Shown here piece by piece: positions 1-8,409 of a stretch of DNA of 61,967 nucleotides (the first letter of the stretch is position 1; each line of letters opens with the position of its first letter). The DNA comes from CAYNYF01 sp964401385 (GTDB lineage Bacteria; Planctomycetota; Phycisphaerae; SM23-33). The translations under genes and the position numbers were made by a program. The notes beneath the pieces were generated by a model. It saw only the letters and a program-made list of their open reading frames with translations, searched no databases and was not told the DNA's origin. Location of the stretch: NCBI GenBank assembly GCA_964401385.1, contig CAYNYF010000013.1, forward strand, positions 1-61,967, in the 5' to 3' direction.

Positions 1-81
1 ACGCCCGATTGAGCGCGCCGACGCTTGAGGCCGCCATGTCCGCTCGCCTGCGGTCTCCTACTCCACTGTTCAACTGCTCAG

Positions 82-108
82 ACGCCCTGCGTGTGTGCGG
101 GCGTTTTT
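82..108 (+). terminator. Rho-independent terminator-like hairpin (repeat copy 1)
   Basis: The arms ACGCCC (82-87) and GGGCGT (99-104) pair around an 11-nt loop and run into a TTTTT tract ending at 108. The gene it would terminate lies beyond the left edge of the window. Confidence 0.55.
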
Positions 109-236
109 CATAGAGCAGGTGAGCAGGGGACAGGGCAGCAGTACAGAAAAGGCTGACGCCCGATTGAGCGCGCCGACGCTTGAGGCCGCCATGTCCGCTC
201 GCCTGCGGTCTCCTACTCCACTGTTCAACTGCTCAG

Positions 237-263
237 ACGCCCTGCGTGTGTGCGGGCGTTTTT
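237..263 (+). terminator. Rho-independent terminator-like hairpin (repeat copy 2)
   Basis: This is the same hairpin as at 82-108, exactly 155 bases downstream in the second repeat copy. The third copy has lost both the downstream arm and the T-tract. Confidence 0.5.
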
Positions 264-543
264 CATAGAGCAGGTGAGCAGGGGACAGGGCAGCAGTACA
301 GAAAAGGCTGACGCCCGATTGAGCGCGCCGACGCTTGAGGCCGCCATGTCCGCTCGCCTGCGGTCCCCTGCTCCACTGCTGAACCGCTCAGACGGCCTGC
401 GCGTGCCTCGACCCATCTTCCCCCGCCGCTTCCGGCCGGCGTAGTAGGTGTCGCGGGCATCCTCCGTGCTGAGAAGGCCGTCCACGGATCGACCCGTTTA
501 GGTTATGATGGAGCCAGCCGTTGAGAGGAAAGGACGGGCAGAC

Positions 544-1749
544 GTGGCCACGCGCAGTCCGATTGCAGGGATCGCACTTGTGGCCTGGGTTGCGGCCTGC
601 GTCGCCGGCGCGCCGGCAGCCCTGGCCGATTGGCCGCAGTTCGACCCGGGCGTGCAGGTCGGCGCACTCCAGCAGCCGGAGATCAACGAGGCGTCCGGCC
701 TGGCCGGCAGCCGCGCCAACCCCGGCGTGCTGTGGGTGCACAACGACTCCGGCGATGCGCCCCGGGCCTTCGCCGTCGGCGAGCAGGGCCAGACGCTGGG
801 GACGTACACCATCCTCGGCGCCTCGGCTGTGGACTGGGAGGACATGGCCGTCGGGCCCGGGCCCACGCGCGGCCGGCAGTACCTCTACCTCGGCGACATC
901 GGCGACAACCACGCCCTCCGCGGAAGCGCCCTGCCCCCGATCGCCGTCTACCGCGTGCCGGAGCCGGAGGTGTCGCTGGGGCAGACGCCGGGCGTGTTCG
1001 GCCTCGCCGGTGCCGAAGCGGTCACGCTGACATACCCCGACGGACCACGCGACGCCGAGACCCTCATTGTGGATCCGCTCACGGGCGACCTGTACGTGGT
1101 CTCCAAGCGGGAGAGCCGCTCCCGGGTGTACCGCGTCGCGGCCGACGATCTGGCGGGCGGGGCGGCGGTGACCATGGAGTTCAAGTGCGAGCTGCCGTGG
1201 GGAGGGGCCACCGGCGGGGACGTCTCGCCGGACGGGCGGTGGGTTGCGGTCCGGGGGCACGACAACGCGTCGGTGTGGACGCGTCCGCCCGGCGGGGAGC
1301 TGTGGGAGGCCTTCGGCACGTCGCCGGTCGACGCGCCGCTCGAGAGCGAGCCGCAGGGCGAGGCGATCGCCTTTGACGCCGCCGGCCGCGGGTACTACAC
1401 CGTCAGTGAGGGGACGTACCAGCCGATCTACCACTTCGCCATGGCCGACCCAATCCTCGGCGACGCCAACGCCGACGGGCTCGTGGACGGCGGCGACTAC
1501 ACCCTTTGGGCGGACAACTACGGCAGCACGGGCGTGGCCGCGTGGTCCGACGGCGGGTGGGAGTTCGGCAACTTCAACGACGACACCGTCGTGGACGGCG
1601 GTGATTTCACTCTCTGGGCCGACAACTACGGCTCGACGGGGCTCGCCGCTGGCGGCCGCGGCACTGGCGGCAGCATCCCCGAACCCGCCACGCTGGCGCT
1701 GCTGGCCTTGGGCGGCGTGGCGCTGACCCGCCGTCGCTGGCGGGCCTAA
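544..1749 (+). CDS. Secreted PEP-CTERM protein with dockerin-like repeats
   Basis: A 401-aa exported protein. I chose the GTG at 544 because AGAGGAAAGGA lies just upstream and it puts a typical signal peptide (about residues 1-28, ending APAALA) at the N-terminus; an in-frame ATG at 505 would add 13 residues. The main domain (about 35-310) has the pattern ASGLAGSR, WVHNDSGD, DWEDMA and YLYLGDIGDN, seen in secreted beta-propeller or esterase-like proteins of unknown substrate. Two dockerin-like calcium loops follow (GDANADGLVDGGDYTLW and a second copy ending GGDFTLW). The C-terminus is a PEP-CTERM signal: PEPATLALLALG, then an Arg-rich tail. By family knowledge such tails are processed by an exosortase; none is encoded here. 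The exact function is unknown. Confidence 0.85.
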   Translation: MATRSPIAGIALVAWVAACVAGAPAALADWPQFDPGVQVGALQQPEINEASGLAGSRANPGVLWVHNDSGDAPRAFAVGEQGQTLGTYTILGASAVDWEDMAVGPGPTRGRQYLYLGDIGDNHALRGSALPPIAVYRVPEPEVSLGQTPGVFGLAGAEAVTLTYPDGPRDAETLIVDPLTGDLYVVSKRESRSRVYRVAADDLAGGAAVTMEFKCELPWGGATGGDVSPDGRWVAVRGHDNASVWTRPPGGELWEAFGTSPVDAPLESEPQGEAIAFDAAGRGYYTVSEGTYQPIYHFAMADPILGDANADGLVDGGDYTLWADNYGSTGVAAWSDGGWEFGNFNDDTVVDGGDFTLWADNYGSTGLAAGGRGTGGSIPEPATLALLALGGVALTRRRWRA

Positions 1750-2210
1750 CGGGAGTTCCCGCGTCGACCGTCTATCTGTGCCGAGCGGGTGCGTTTTCCC
1801 CGCATTCTTGACAAGGGGCAGACCGGCCTCGGAGAAGGGCCGACATGACGATGAGGGGCCTCAGCGCCGCGTCACGATCTCGAAGCCGTTCTATATGGGA
1901 ATAAGCGTGCCGCTCGGCGAATCGCCACGGCAGCACGCCCGCCGGCCGGATCAACGTCATCGGGTTTCGGGTGGTCTGCCGCCCGGAATTAGCAGTAACG
2001 GCTTGCTGTGTTGTGTCTTACAGTTTGCCGGGCAACTTAAGGGGCGGTCACCACGAGCGTACGATCGGAGAATGATCGCGTAAGGCGCCGGAATCTCCTT
2101 GCCGAATCTGAATGCTCTGATATACTATTGGGCGCAGTTGGGTTCGGGCCGGATCGCTCGTGCGGCCGCATGTCCGACGCAAATGATACAGCATTGGGAA
2201 GGAGAGGGTG
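1750..2210. other. Intergenic region between the two PEP-CTERM genes
   Basis: I found no convincing gene here. The region is less GC-rich than its neighbours around 1885-2060. The only feature I can support is the promoter-like element near its right end. Confidence 0.5.
2099..2126 (+). promoter_or_regulatory. Sigma-70-like promoter of the 2211 gene
   Basis: TTGCCG (2099-2104) and TATACT (2121-2126) are separated by 16 bases and lie about 85 bases before the ATG at 2211. The match and position fit a housekeeping promoter. This was read by eye only. Confidence 0.5.
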
Positions 2211-2960
2211 ATGAGCAAGTGGGGCGTGATCCTTGTACTGGCGGTGGGCGCGTCCGTTGCCACGGCGGCTAACATCGAGGACTTCGAGGCCGGGACAGTG
2301 GACCAGATGGTCTCCGACCTTGCTGGCTGGTCCGCATGGGGTGGTGGTGATGATCCCAACACGACCGTGCAGCTCGATCCGGCGGGCGGCGCCAACAAGG
2401 TGATGAGACAGATGAATGGCGGCGACGTCCTGTGGGACGCCCATGGCACCTTCGGGCCCAGTAGCGGCACCGGCGACGACTTCAATACCGGCTGGATGCG
2501 CTACCAGGTCGATGTCTACCTCACCGGCAACACCACCGGCGACACCGACTACAGCTTCGAGGGATATGGGTCCCCGAAGGTGAGCCTGTGGCACAAGATC
2601 CTGGGAATCCGAAGCGACGGCGACGGTACCGGTGCAGTCCAGCTCGACAGCGCTGGCTGGCAGGATTGCGAGGCCGACGTCTGGGGTCATCTTGACCTCG
2701 TGGTGGACATCGACGGCGCCGCCTACCAGGCCAGTTGGACGTACACCCCTGCTGGCGGCGGCGGTGCCGTGGTCCTCACCGGGTCCGACACGGTCACGCA
2801 AGGCATGCCAAACGAGGATGCCTTCGCAACCAACGACATCTGGCAAAACGCCTATCACACCGTGTACTACGACAATCTGTCCGTGGACCCGACCCCCGAA
2901 CCGGCCACGCTGGCCTTGCTGGCCCTGGGCGCGCTGGCTCTGGTCCGGCGGCGCCGCTGA
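2211..2960 (+). CDS. Secreted PEP-CTERM protein
   Basis: A 249-aa exported protein. GGGAAGGAG at about 2196-2204 favours the ATG at 2211 over a GTG at 2208. A signal peptide of about 20 residues ends ASVATA. The mature part (NIEDFEAGTVDQMVSDLAGW onward) has the start and Trp/Gly/Asp-rich composition of secreted beta-sandwich (lectin or laminin-G-like) domains, but I cannot name the family. The C-terminus is PEPATLALLALGALALVRRRR, a PEP-CTERM sorting signal nearly identical to that of the preceding gene. It has its own promoter-like element and terminator, so it is probably monocistronic. Confidence 0.85.
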   Translation: MSKWGVILVLAVGASVATAANIEDFEAGTVDQMVSDLAGWSAWGGGDDPNTTVQLDPAGGANKVMRQMNGGDVLWDAHGTFGPSSGTGDDFNTGWMRYQVDVYLTGNTTGDTDYSFEGYGSPKVSLWHKILGIRSDGDGTGAVQLDSAGWQDCEADVWGHLDLVVDIDGAAYQASWTYTPAGGGGAVVLTGSDTVTQGMPNEDAFATNDIWQNAYHTVYYDNLSVDPTPEPATLALLALGALALVRRRR

Positions 2961-2987
2961 ATAGACCAAGCGCGCACTGAGAGAATT

Positions 2988-3017
2988 GGGCGGGCCTTCG
3001 AGTCCGCCCGTTCTTTT
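2988..3017 (+). terminator. Rho-independent terminator after the 2211 gene
   Basis: GGGCGG (2988-2993) pairs with CCGCCC (3004-3009) around a 10-nt loop, followed by GTTCTTTT. It lies 28 bases after the stop codon. Confidence 0.75.
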
Positions 3018-3261
3018 GCGCGGGGCGGACACGGGAGTATTCTCCGCTATTCTGCTTGGCTATTGCAGTTAGGGTGGCCCAACCCCCTCGGAAAACCCTT
3101 AAAAAAAGGAGCGCGCCTGCCGCCACGGTCTACGGTCTGGAGGCTCCGGAGATTCCGGCGCCCTACGCCTCGGGCGGTTCGGTCAGGTTTCCGGCAGGTG
3201 CTTGACCACAGCCGGATTAGTCCGCGTCACCTTCGCCAGGCCGGGGTCGCTCCGGCCGGCG

Positions 3262-3666
3262 TCAGTCCTTCGCCGCCGCGGCCGGCTGAGTGGCGTTCGC
3301 GGCCGCCGACAGGTCGTAGCACGCCACCGCGCCGCCCAGCCGCAGGTACAGCCTGCCGTCGGCAAAGGCCGGCGAGCTGCACGTGGCGATGGGCTCAATG
3401 TATTGCCAGTTGGCGTACAGGTAGACCTTCCCGTCGGCGACGACGGGGCTGCCCAGCCCGCCGGCGTTGTTGCTGGGGATATTCTCGCTCTGCCAGAGCT
3501 TCACCGGGCCTGCCTTGGGCCAGCTCTCCGCCAGCGGCGGGGACGCAGCGGCCGTGCCGTCGCGGCCGGGGCCGCGCCACTGGTTCCAGTCCGCCGCATG
3601 CAGGTTGGAGTTCAACGCCGCCCAAGACGCCAGTGCAAGACCGGCCAGACGCGTCCAGTTTCTCAT
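3262..3666 (-). CDS. Internally deleted PQQ/BamB-like secreted protein
   Basis: A 134-aa protein starting at the ATG at 3666, preceded by AGAGAGGAA. The signal peptide (about 1-25, ending NSNLHA) is followed by DWNQWRGPGRDG, the characteristic mature start of planctomycetal PQQ-repeat beta-propellers, which usually run to about 400 residues or more. Here the first blade (GSPVVADGKVYLY) passes almost directly into what looks like the last one (SPAFADGRLYLRLGG, VACYDL). The frame is open and the start and end are both family-like, so the simplest reading is an in-frame loss of the middle blades. A propeller this short could not close, so function is doubtful. Confidence 0.7.
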   Translation of the reverse strand: MRNWTRLAGLALASWAALNSNLHAADWNQWRGPGRDGTAAASPPLAESWPKAGPVKLWQSENIPSNNAGGLGSPVVADGKVYLYANWQYIEPIATCSSPAFADGRLYLRLGGAVACYDLSAAANATQPAAAAKD

Positions 3667-3806
3667 GCGGTATTCCTCTCTGACAAGGGGTGCCGACGAG
3701 GGCACGTCACGTCACGTCTCCAGTGGACATGAAAGCGTGGCTTGTACCAGTTGTCCCCGGCCCGGCCAAGCCCGTCCCATCCTGACTTATCCCCAGTTCC
3801 ATGGGT

Positions 3807-3891
3807 AGCCCCGGCAGGGGCGCCTTTCTTAGCCCAGGGCGCCAGCCCTGGGAGGTGGAGGGCTTACCCGGCTGGAGCCCCGTAGGGGCGT
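3807..3891. repeat. REP-like palindromic intergenic cluster
   Basis: Three short inverted repeats lie side by side: AGCCCCGGCAGGGGCG (from 3808), CCCAGGGC/GCCCTGGG (about 3834-3853) and AGCCCCGTAGGGGCG (from 3877). The AGCCCCGNAGGGGCG core is present twice. Elements of this kind are common between genes in planctomycetes and related phyla. The rest of 3667-4020 holds nothing I can assign. Confidence 0.65.
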
Positions 3892-4020
3892 CTTAGCTCC
3901 CCACCATCTCAAGACGCCCCGATCGGGCTGCGCTGCTTGCTCCGCAGATTCTTGATTGCGGGAGTGGATTCGTTCGCGGGGGCCCGGACCGCTGCTGCTG
4001 GGCAGGCGATCCGGCGGGTG

Positions 4021-4641
4021 CTACAGACCCGAGGAGCGCCGCTGGATGTCGACGACCCAGGGCGGGGTCTGCTCGAGGTAGGCTCGCAGGTGGGACGTGC
4101 GGGTGAAGTAGTACAGGGCGGTCAGTCCCTGGAACAGGACGGTTAGGACGATCAGGCTGACGTACACGCCCAGGGTCAGCGTTATGTGCAGCTTGTCGAT
4201 GGGGGCGAGCATCGACTTCAACTGGGGCATGCGGCGGATCTGCTCCTCATACGGGCTGGGGCTGGCCAAGAGGGCGGCGATGCCCCAGAGGCTGTAGCCG
4301 ATCACCAGCCCCATCAGGGCGAGCTGGTTGAGCCCCAGCAGGCGGTAGCCGCGAGGATCGAATCGCCGGACGAGCCTGCGCCCGCGGAAGGCGGTCCAGG
4401 CGACGATGCCGAGGCCGAGGGAGATCACCACGGTAATCGGCTGGATGAGGGCGAAGGGCAGCGAGATGGCTGCGAAGATGCCCGCGGCCCAGCCGTCGAA
4501 GGTGGCCATGTGAGCGGCGCCGAGGGCCTTGCGGCAGTGCTGGTTGGCCTGTTCGAGCTGGCAGAGCTGCTCGGGCGAGAGCGGCGCGTCGGCGGGGGCC
4601 TTCGGCGCCGGCGGCGGAGTGGCAGTCGGAACGCCCGTCAT
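4021..4641 (-). CDS. Four-helix integral membrane protein, function unknown
   Basis: A 206-aa protein. A Pro/Ala-rich cytoplasmic-type N-terminus (1-45) is followed by two adjacent hydrophobic helices (about 50-85), a basic loop (RGRRLVRRFDPRGYR), a third helix (about 103-125) and a fourth (about 150-178). The C-terminal tail ends VVDIQRRSSGL. There is no obvious Shine-Dalgarno before the ATG at 4641. I do not recognise the family. The neighbouring genes are not arranged as an operon with it. Confidence 0.7.
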   Translation of the reverse strand: MTGVPTATPPPAPKAPADAPLSPEQLCQLEQANQHCRKALGAAHMATFDGWAAGIFAAISLPFALIQPITVVISLGLGIVAWTAFRGRRLVRRFDPRGYRLLGLNQLALMGLVIGYSLWGIAALLASPSPYEEQIRRMPQLKSMLAPIDKLHITLTLGVYVSLIVLTVLFQGLTALYYFTRTSHLRAYLEQTPPWVVDIQRRSSGL

Positions 4642-5003
4642 ACTGGCGCTATCGGATGTTCGCCCGGGGGGGCATTAGCGCGAACATTTCATGACCTTCT
4701 CACGTGCGGCGGGGCCTTTTGGCCGTCGGCTGCGTTCTCCGCGCGAGCTGTCCTCGGCGTATCGTAGTGAACCGTCTGCGGAATCTCGCTTGCGCGGCCT
4801 TGCCGAGCGACCAAAATGCCCGCCCCGCGGAAAGGCTTCCCGAGCTTGTCCAGCGGGCCATGACACAAGGGATTTGCCGACTGTTCCACGCCCAAGCCCC
4901 CATGGCCGCGATCGCGCGGGCGACGGGAGCATGAGGCACACCGGCCGCAAATGCGGTAAGCTGAGCCATCATGCACGGCCGGGCGGAGGCAAAGGAGAAA
5001 GTG
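4642..5003. other. Intergenic region, nothing assignable
   Basis: This stretch separates divergent genes. Open frames exist on both strands because of the GC content, but none has a recognisable domain or ribosome-binding site. It should contain the promoters of both neighbours; I could not pick them out. Confidence 0.4.
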
Positions 5004-5774
5004 ATGGCAGCCGATCCGGCGGACACAGCCAAGATCGTGACCGTCAGCGAGGGCCTCTACATCCGCCAGGCGGTGGACAACATGGGCTGGATCGACCTGG
5101 GCGATTGCGCCCTGGCCGTGGACGCCCTGGAACAGCGGCGGCTGGAGGCGGAGGTCTTCGACGCCATCCGGTCCACGCTCGGCGAAAAGCCCGTTCGCTA
5201 CCTCCTGAACACGCACACGCACGGCGACCACGTGGCCCTGAACGCGGCCTTCCAGCAGCGCTTCGGCACGGAGGTGGTCAACCAGCGGACCAGCCGCATC
5301 CCGCCCGAGGGCCGGTGGTTCGAGGGCCCGCGCCGGCGCGTGCAGATGCTGCCGATGGGCGGCTGCCACAGCAGCGAGGACTGCGTGGTCTGGGTGCCCG
5401 ATGACCGGGCGATTTTCGTGGGCGACCTGTTCGGGTGGGGCCTGCTCAACCTGTCGCGAAGCCTGACCGACGAGACCGCCAAATTGCTGGCGGACACGTA
5501 CGAGCGTCTGATCGGGTTCGACGCGGCCGTCGTCATTCCGGGGCACGGCCCGCTGTGCACGACGGGGGAGCTGGTCCGGCAGATGGAATACATCCGCTGG
5601 CTCTGCGAGCAGGTCCGCCAGGCCGTCGCCGCCGGGCGGAGCGACCGCCAGATCATGGGCGATCTCGCCCCTCCCGACGACATGAAGACCTGGTGGCGGT
5701 TCCTGCAATGGAAGCACGAAGACAGCCTCACAAAGGTCCTCGCGGCGGTTCGCGGCGGCTGGGGCGGCTTCTGA
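5004..5774 (+). CDS. MBL-fold metallo-hydrolase
   Basis: A 256-aa protein, probably cytoplasmic. The ATG at 5004 has GGAG six bases upstream and is preferred to an in-frame ATG at 4971. The metal-binding signature HTHGDH lies at about residues 71-76 (HxHxDH), followed by the GGCHSSED strand, the conserved Asp of IFVGDLF and a late His in VIPGHGP (about 181). This order is typical of hydrolases of the glyoxalase II/beta-lactamase superfamily; the substrate cannot be read from sequence. A 44-bp gap to the aldo/keto reductase downstream suggests co-transcription. Confidence 0.85.
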   Translation: MAADPADTAKIVTVSEGLYIRQAVDNMGWIDLGDCALAVDALEQRRLEAEVFDAIRSTLGEKPVRYLLNTHTHGDHVALNAAFQQRFGTEVVNQRTSRIPPEGRWFEGPRRRVQMLPMGGCHSSEDCVVWVPDDRAIFVGDLFGWGLLNLSRSLTDETAKLLADTYERLIGFDAAVVIPGHGPLCTTGELVRQMEYIRWLCEQVRQAVAAGRSDRQIMGDLAPPDDMKTWWRFLQWKHEDSLTKVLAAVRGGWGGF

Positions 5775-5818
5775 TCGGCCGCGAGGCCAGCGAGCACCCA
5801 GACAAGGAGCAAGACGGC

Positions 5819-6853
5819 ATGCGGATGAAGGTTCTGGGAAAAAGCGGCATCAGCGTTTCGGCCGTGGGGCTGGGAGGGATTCAGTTCTCCAAGATCACCA
5901 AGGCGGAGGTGGCGAAGGTCGTGCGCACGGCCCTTGATTCGGGCATCAACTTCCTGGAGACCGCCTACGGCTATTTCGACAGCGAGGAGAAGATCGGCGC
6001 GGCCCTGCGCGGCCGGCGGGACGACGTGATCCTTGCCAGCAAGAGCGGCGCCCGCGACGGCAAGACCTTCACCAAGCACCTGCACGAGAGCCTGAAGCGC
6101 CTCAGGCGGGAGACGATCGACATCTATCAGCTTCACGGGGTGGACTCGGCCGAATCGCTGCGGCAGGCGCTGGGCCCGCGAGGCGCGGTCAAGGCGGCGG
6201 CCAAGGCCCTGCGCCAGGGAAAGATCCGCTCCCTGGGCATCAGCAGCCACTCGCTGAAGCTTTCGCTGAAGGCGGTGGAGATGGACGTCTTCGACTCCAT
6301 CCAGTATCCGATCAGCCTGATCAACACCGAGGTTCCGCGCAGCGGCCTGCTGGGCAAGGCGCGGAAGCGGAACGTGGGGATTCTCGCGATGAAGCCCCTG
6401 GGCGGCGGAAGAATCACCGACGCCAGGGTCGCCCTGGGCTACATCTACAGGTTCCGCTCCGTCGTTCCGGTCGTGGGCGTGGAAACGCCGGCCCAGGTCC
6501 GGCAGCTCGCCCGCATCGCGGACCGCCCGCCGAAGCTGACGTCGAAAGACATGCGCGCGATTCGGAAGATTCGCCAGACGATCGGCACGACGTTCTGCCG
6601 GGCGTGCCGTTACTGCGAGCCCTGCCCGCAGGGGATTTCCATCTTCCGCGTGCTGTATTTTCCGATCTACGTTAGGCAGATGGGGGCCGAGCGCATTCTC
6701 AAGGACGGCATTCCCGACTACCTGGCGAAAGCCGAAGACTGCATCGAGTGCGGGCGCTGCGAGCAGCGCTGCCCCTTCCACCTGCGGATCATGGCCGGGC
6801 TCAAGCACAACCTGGCCTATGCCCGCAAGCTCGTCGCCGAACGGGCTCGCTGA
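5819..6853 (+). CDS. Aldo/keto reductase with C-terminal [4Fe-4S] ferredoxin-like domain
   Basis: A 344-aa cytoplasmic oxidoreductase. The ATG at 5819 follows AAGGAG and starts MRMKVLGKSGISVSAVGLG, the usual AKR beginning. The TIM-barrel landmarks are present: ETAYGYFDSEEKIG, a Lys in ILASKSG, the His in IYQLHGVD and GISSHS. The position normally held by the catalytic Asp is Glu (NFLETAYGY). The C-terminal part has two cysteine clusters, CRACRYCEPCP (about 260-270) and CIECGRCEQRCP (about 307-318), enough for two iron-sulfur clusters. AKRs of this predicted-oxidoreductase type are thought to exchange electrons through the clusters. It probably forms an operon with the preceding hydrolase; the substrate is unknown. 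Confidence 0.88.
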   Translation: MRMKVLGKSGISVSAVGLGGIQFSKITKAEVAKVVRTALDSGINFLETAYGYFDSEEKIGAALRGRRDDVILASKSGARDGKTFTKHLHESLKRLRRETIDIYQLHGVDSAESLRQALGPRGAVKAAAKALRQGKIRSLGISSHSLKLSLKAVEMDVFDSIQYPISLINTEVPRSGLLGKARKRNVGILAMKPLGGGRITDARVALGYIYRFRSVVPVVGVETPAQVRQLARIADRPPKLTSKDMRAIRKIRQTIGTTFCRACRYCEPCPQGISIFRVLYFPIYVRQMGAERILKDGIPDYLAKAEDCIECGRCEQRCPFHLRIMAGLKHNLAYARKLVAERAR

Positions 6854-6892
6854 AATTTGCGCCGGCCGGTGATGGCCGGCAGGGAACGCCGG

Positions 6893-7321
6893 TCACGACG
6901 TCGCCGCCGCCCGGGCGCACTTTTCCTGCCACTGCGGCTCGTGGCCGTAGCCCAACTGTGACATCAGCTCGCCGCAGATCCGCTGAAACTGCGCCACCTG
7001 CGTGTCGGACCACTCGCGCCAGTGCGGCGGGCGGCACGTTGAGGCGAGCAGTGATCGGCGCGAAATCGCGGCCATGAACGTCATCGCCAACATGCACAGT
7101 ACCGCCAGGCCAAAGAAGTACGGGGTGAAGCGAATGACCTCCCAGTTGACCGCCATGAGCCGGCGGAGCAGCTCTCGCCCGACAAGAATCGCCACCGCCG
7201 CGAATACGATCCACTTCGCCAGCGCCTTCAGCGTAGCTGATGTTTTGCTCGGCGGCCGGATGGCGGGTACCCCTTCAAGATCCGGGGCGGCTGAACTCCT
7301 CGGTGAAGACGCAAAGACCAA
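6893..7321 (-). pseudogene. Chimeric remnant: flippase N-terminus fused to a sulfotransferase C-terminus
   Basis: A 142-codon open frame starting at TTG 7321. Residues 27-103 closely match residues 26-104 of the intact flippase-like gene at 47139-48173; both share LASxCRPPxWRE and PYFxGLxxLCM. After WRE the similarity stops. The remaining residues align without gaps to the C-terminus of the sulfotransferase encoded at 7606-8409: a Trp, then a Cys, a Met and an aromatic end (GELMSQLGY against RDRMTKYAY). At the join the DNA reads CTCGCGCCA (7013-7021, plus strand), a 9-mer also present at the matching point of the intact flippase (47872-47880). This points to a deletion fusing two genes. Neither half can be functional alone. 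Convergent in part with the next gene's upstream region. Confidence 0.75.
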
Positions 7322-7605
7322 GCCGATCCAGGCTCAACGATTCTTCCTGGACATCGGCACCTGCATCCGACCGGCACTGCCCGGAATTGCGCACAACGCA
7401 GGCACCCGTTCTGCCGTGGGGGCCGCTATTCCAGTCAGCCGTCCGCCCTTTGCAGCGGTCGCCTAGGCTGGAGCGGCGCGGCTACGGCGAGCTTCAGGAA
7501 ATTGCCGAGCGCTTCGGCTGTGTATGGTCTGGCTGGAGGCGCGATTGCCGTGTAGACTACCGCGCGTCGAGCCGTTGGGCGGTTCGGCTAGGAACGAGAA
7601 GTTGC

Positions 7606-8409
7606 TTGCCCGCGTTTCCTGAAGAATTCGACCGGGTGGTCATCATCGTCTCGACCGGGCGGACAGGGACGATGGCGCTGGCTCGATATTTCGACGCCTG
7701 CTACCCACAGGTCAAGGCTGTCCACGAGCCTCGGCCGTCTCGGCGGCTGCGGATCGCCTCGAACCGCTATTTGTGCGGCCGGCTTACCCGGAACAAGCTG
7801 ATTCGAAGCTTCGTGAAGGCCCGCGCCAGGCTCTTCCAGAGCATCTCAGAGCCGGTCTACATTGAGGCGAACAACTTTCTGCATGGTTTTCTGGATGTCT
7901 TCGACGACATTTTCGACGATCCTCGTGTCCTCCACATTGTCCGCGACCCGCGGACGTTCATTCGCTCATGGATCAATTTCGGCGTATTCCGGGGCTTGAA
8001 GGGACTGGCCGGACGATACTGCCCGTTCTGGCTGCTCAAGCCCGAGAAGTACGAGAAGGCCCCAGTCCGGCGATGGGCACGGATGCCCAGGCCTGAGCGG
8101 ATCGCATGGTACTGGAACGCGATCAACGCCGAGTTGGACCGCGGCCAGGGACTCTTCGGCGACAGGTACATGCGCGTGCGCTATGAAGATCTCTTTGAAC
8201 CGGACGGGCGCGAGCTTCTCAGGCTGACCGAGTGGATCGGCCTGCCGGGCAGTCCCGATCTGATCGGCAAGGCCCGCGAGGGGAAAGTGAACGCCAGCCG
8301 GGACAGGGGATTTCCCCGCTGGCAGGACCTGCTGATCGAGACCAGACGGTCCGTCCTGGCGTGTTGCCGTGACCGCATGACCAAGTACGCGTATGACGTG
8401 GATGTGTAG
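7606..8409 (+). CDS. Sulfotransferase family protein
   Basis: About 267 aa. PAPS-dependent sulfotransferases move sulfate from PAPS to hydroxyl or amino groups of glycans or small molecules. The 5'-phosphosulfate loop is STGRTGTMALARYF and the 3'-phosphate motif is HIVRDPRTFIRSW. A third conserved stretch, VRYEDLFE, follows. The start is uncertain: the frame is open from ATG 7240, but the first 120 codons are unlike the family and overlap the chimeric remnant, so I chose TTG 7606, preceded by GGAACGAGAA. With the neighbouring GT2 and the flippase remnant it appears to be what remains of a second glycan locus. Confidence 0.75.
   Translation: MPAFPEEFDRVVIIVSTGRTGTMALARYFDACYPQVKAVHEPRPSRRLRIASNRYLCGRLTRNKLIRSFVKARARLFQSISEPVYIEANNFLHGFLDVFDDIFDDPRVLHIVRDPRTFIRSWINFGVFRGLKGLAGRYCPFWLLKPEKYEKAPVRRWARMPRPERIAWYWNAINAELDRGQGLFGDRYMRVRYEDLFEPDGRELLRLTEWIGLPGSPDLIGKAREGKVNASRDRGFPRWQDLLIETRRSVLACCRDRMTKYAYDVDV

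Larger units (their letters stand above)
1..405. repeat. 155-bp tandem repeat, about 2.6 copies
   Basis: The unit starts at 1, 156 and 311, an exact 155-bp period. Copies 1 and 2 (1-155, 156-310) are identical as read. Copy 3 (311 to about 405) carries several substitutions and loses similarity after about 95 bases. Each full unit contains a terminator-like hairpin. No protein is recognisable in any frame. The divergent third copy looks like the original sequence; the two identical copies at the scaffold edge could be a recent duplication or an assembly effect. Confidence 0.9.

Noticed and set aside
1..405. CRISPR array
   Set aside because: The period of 155 bp with no distinct spacer segments between short repeats excludes it; no cas genes are present.
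3183..3261. Frame-shifted continuation of the PQQ protein ending in VVKHLP
   Set aside because: No family similarity that I can recognise, and the main frame already ends after a typical final blade.
4689..6808. Long open frames opposite the MBL hydrolase and aldo/keto reductase genes (similar ones lie opposite many genes, e.g. 12295-13839, 13855-16215, 26667-28271, 34670-36469)
   Set aside because: They are mirror frames of real genes: Arg/Ala/Gly/Pro-rich translations with no domain, explained by high third-position GC.
7240..7605. N-terminal extension of the sulfotransferase from ATG 7240
   Set aside because: The translated segment has no conserved features, is Ser/Arg/Pro-rich and overlaps the chimeric remnant; the family core begins right after TTG 7606.
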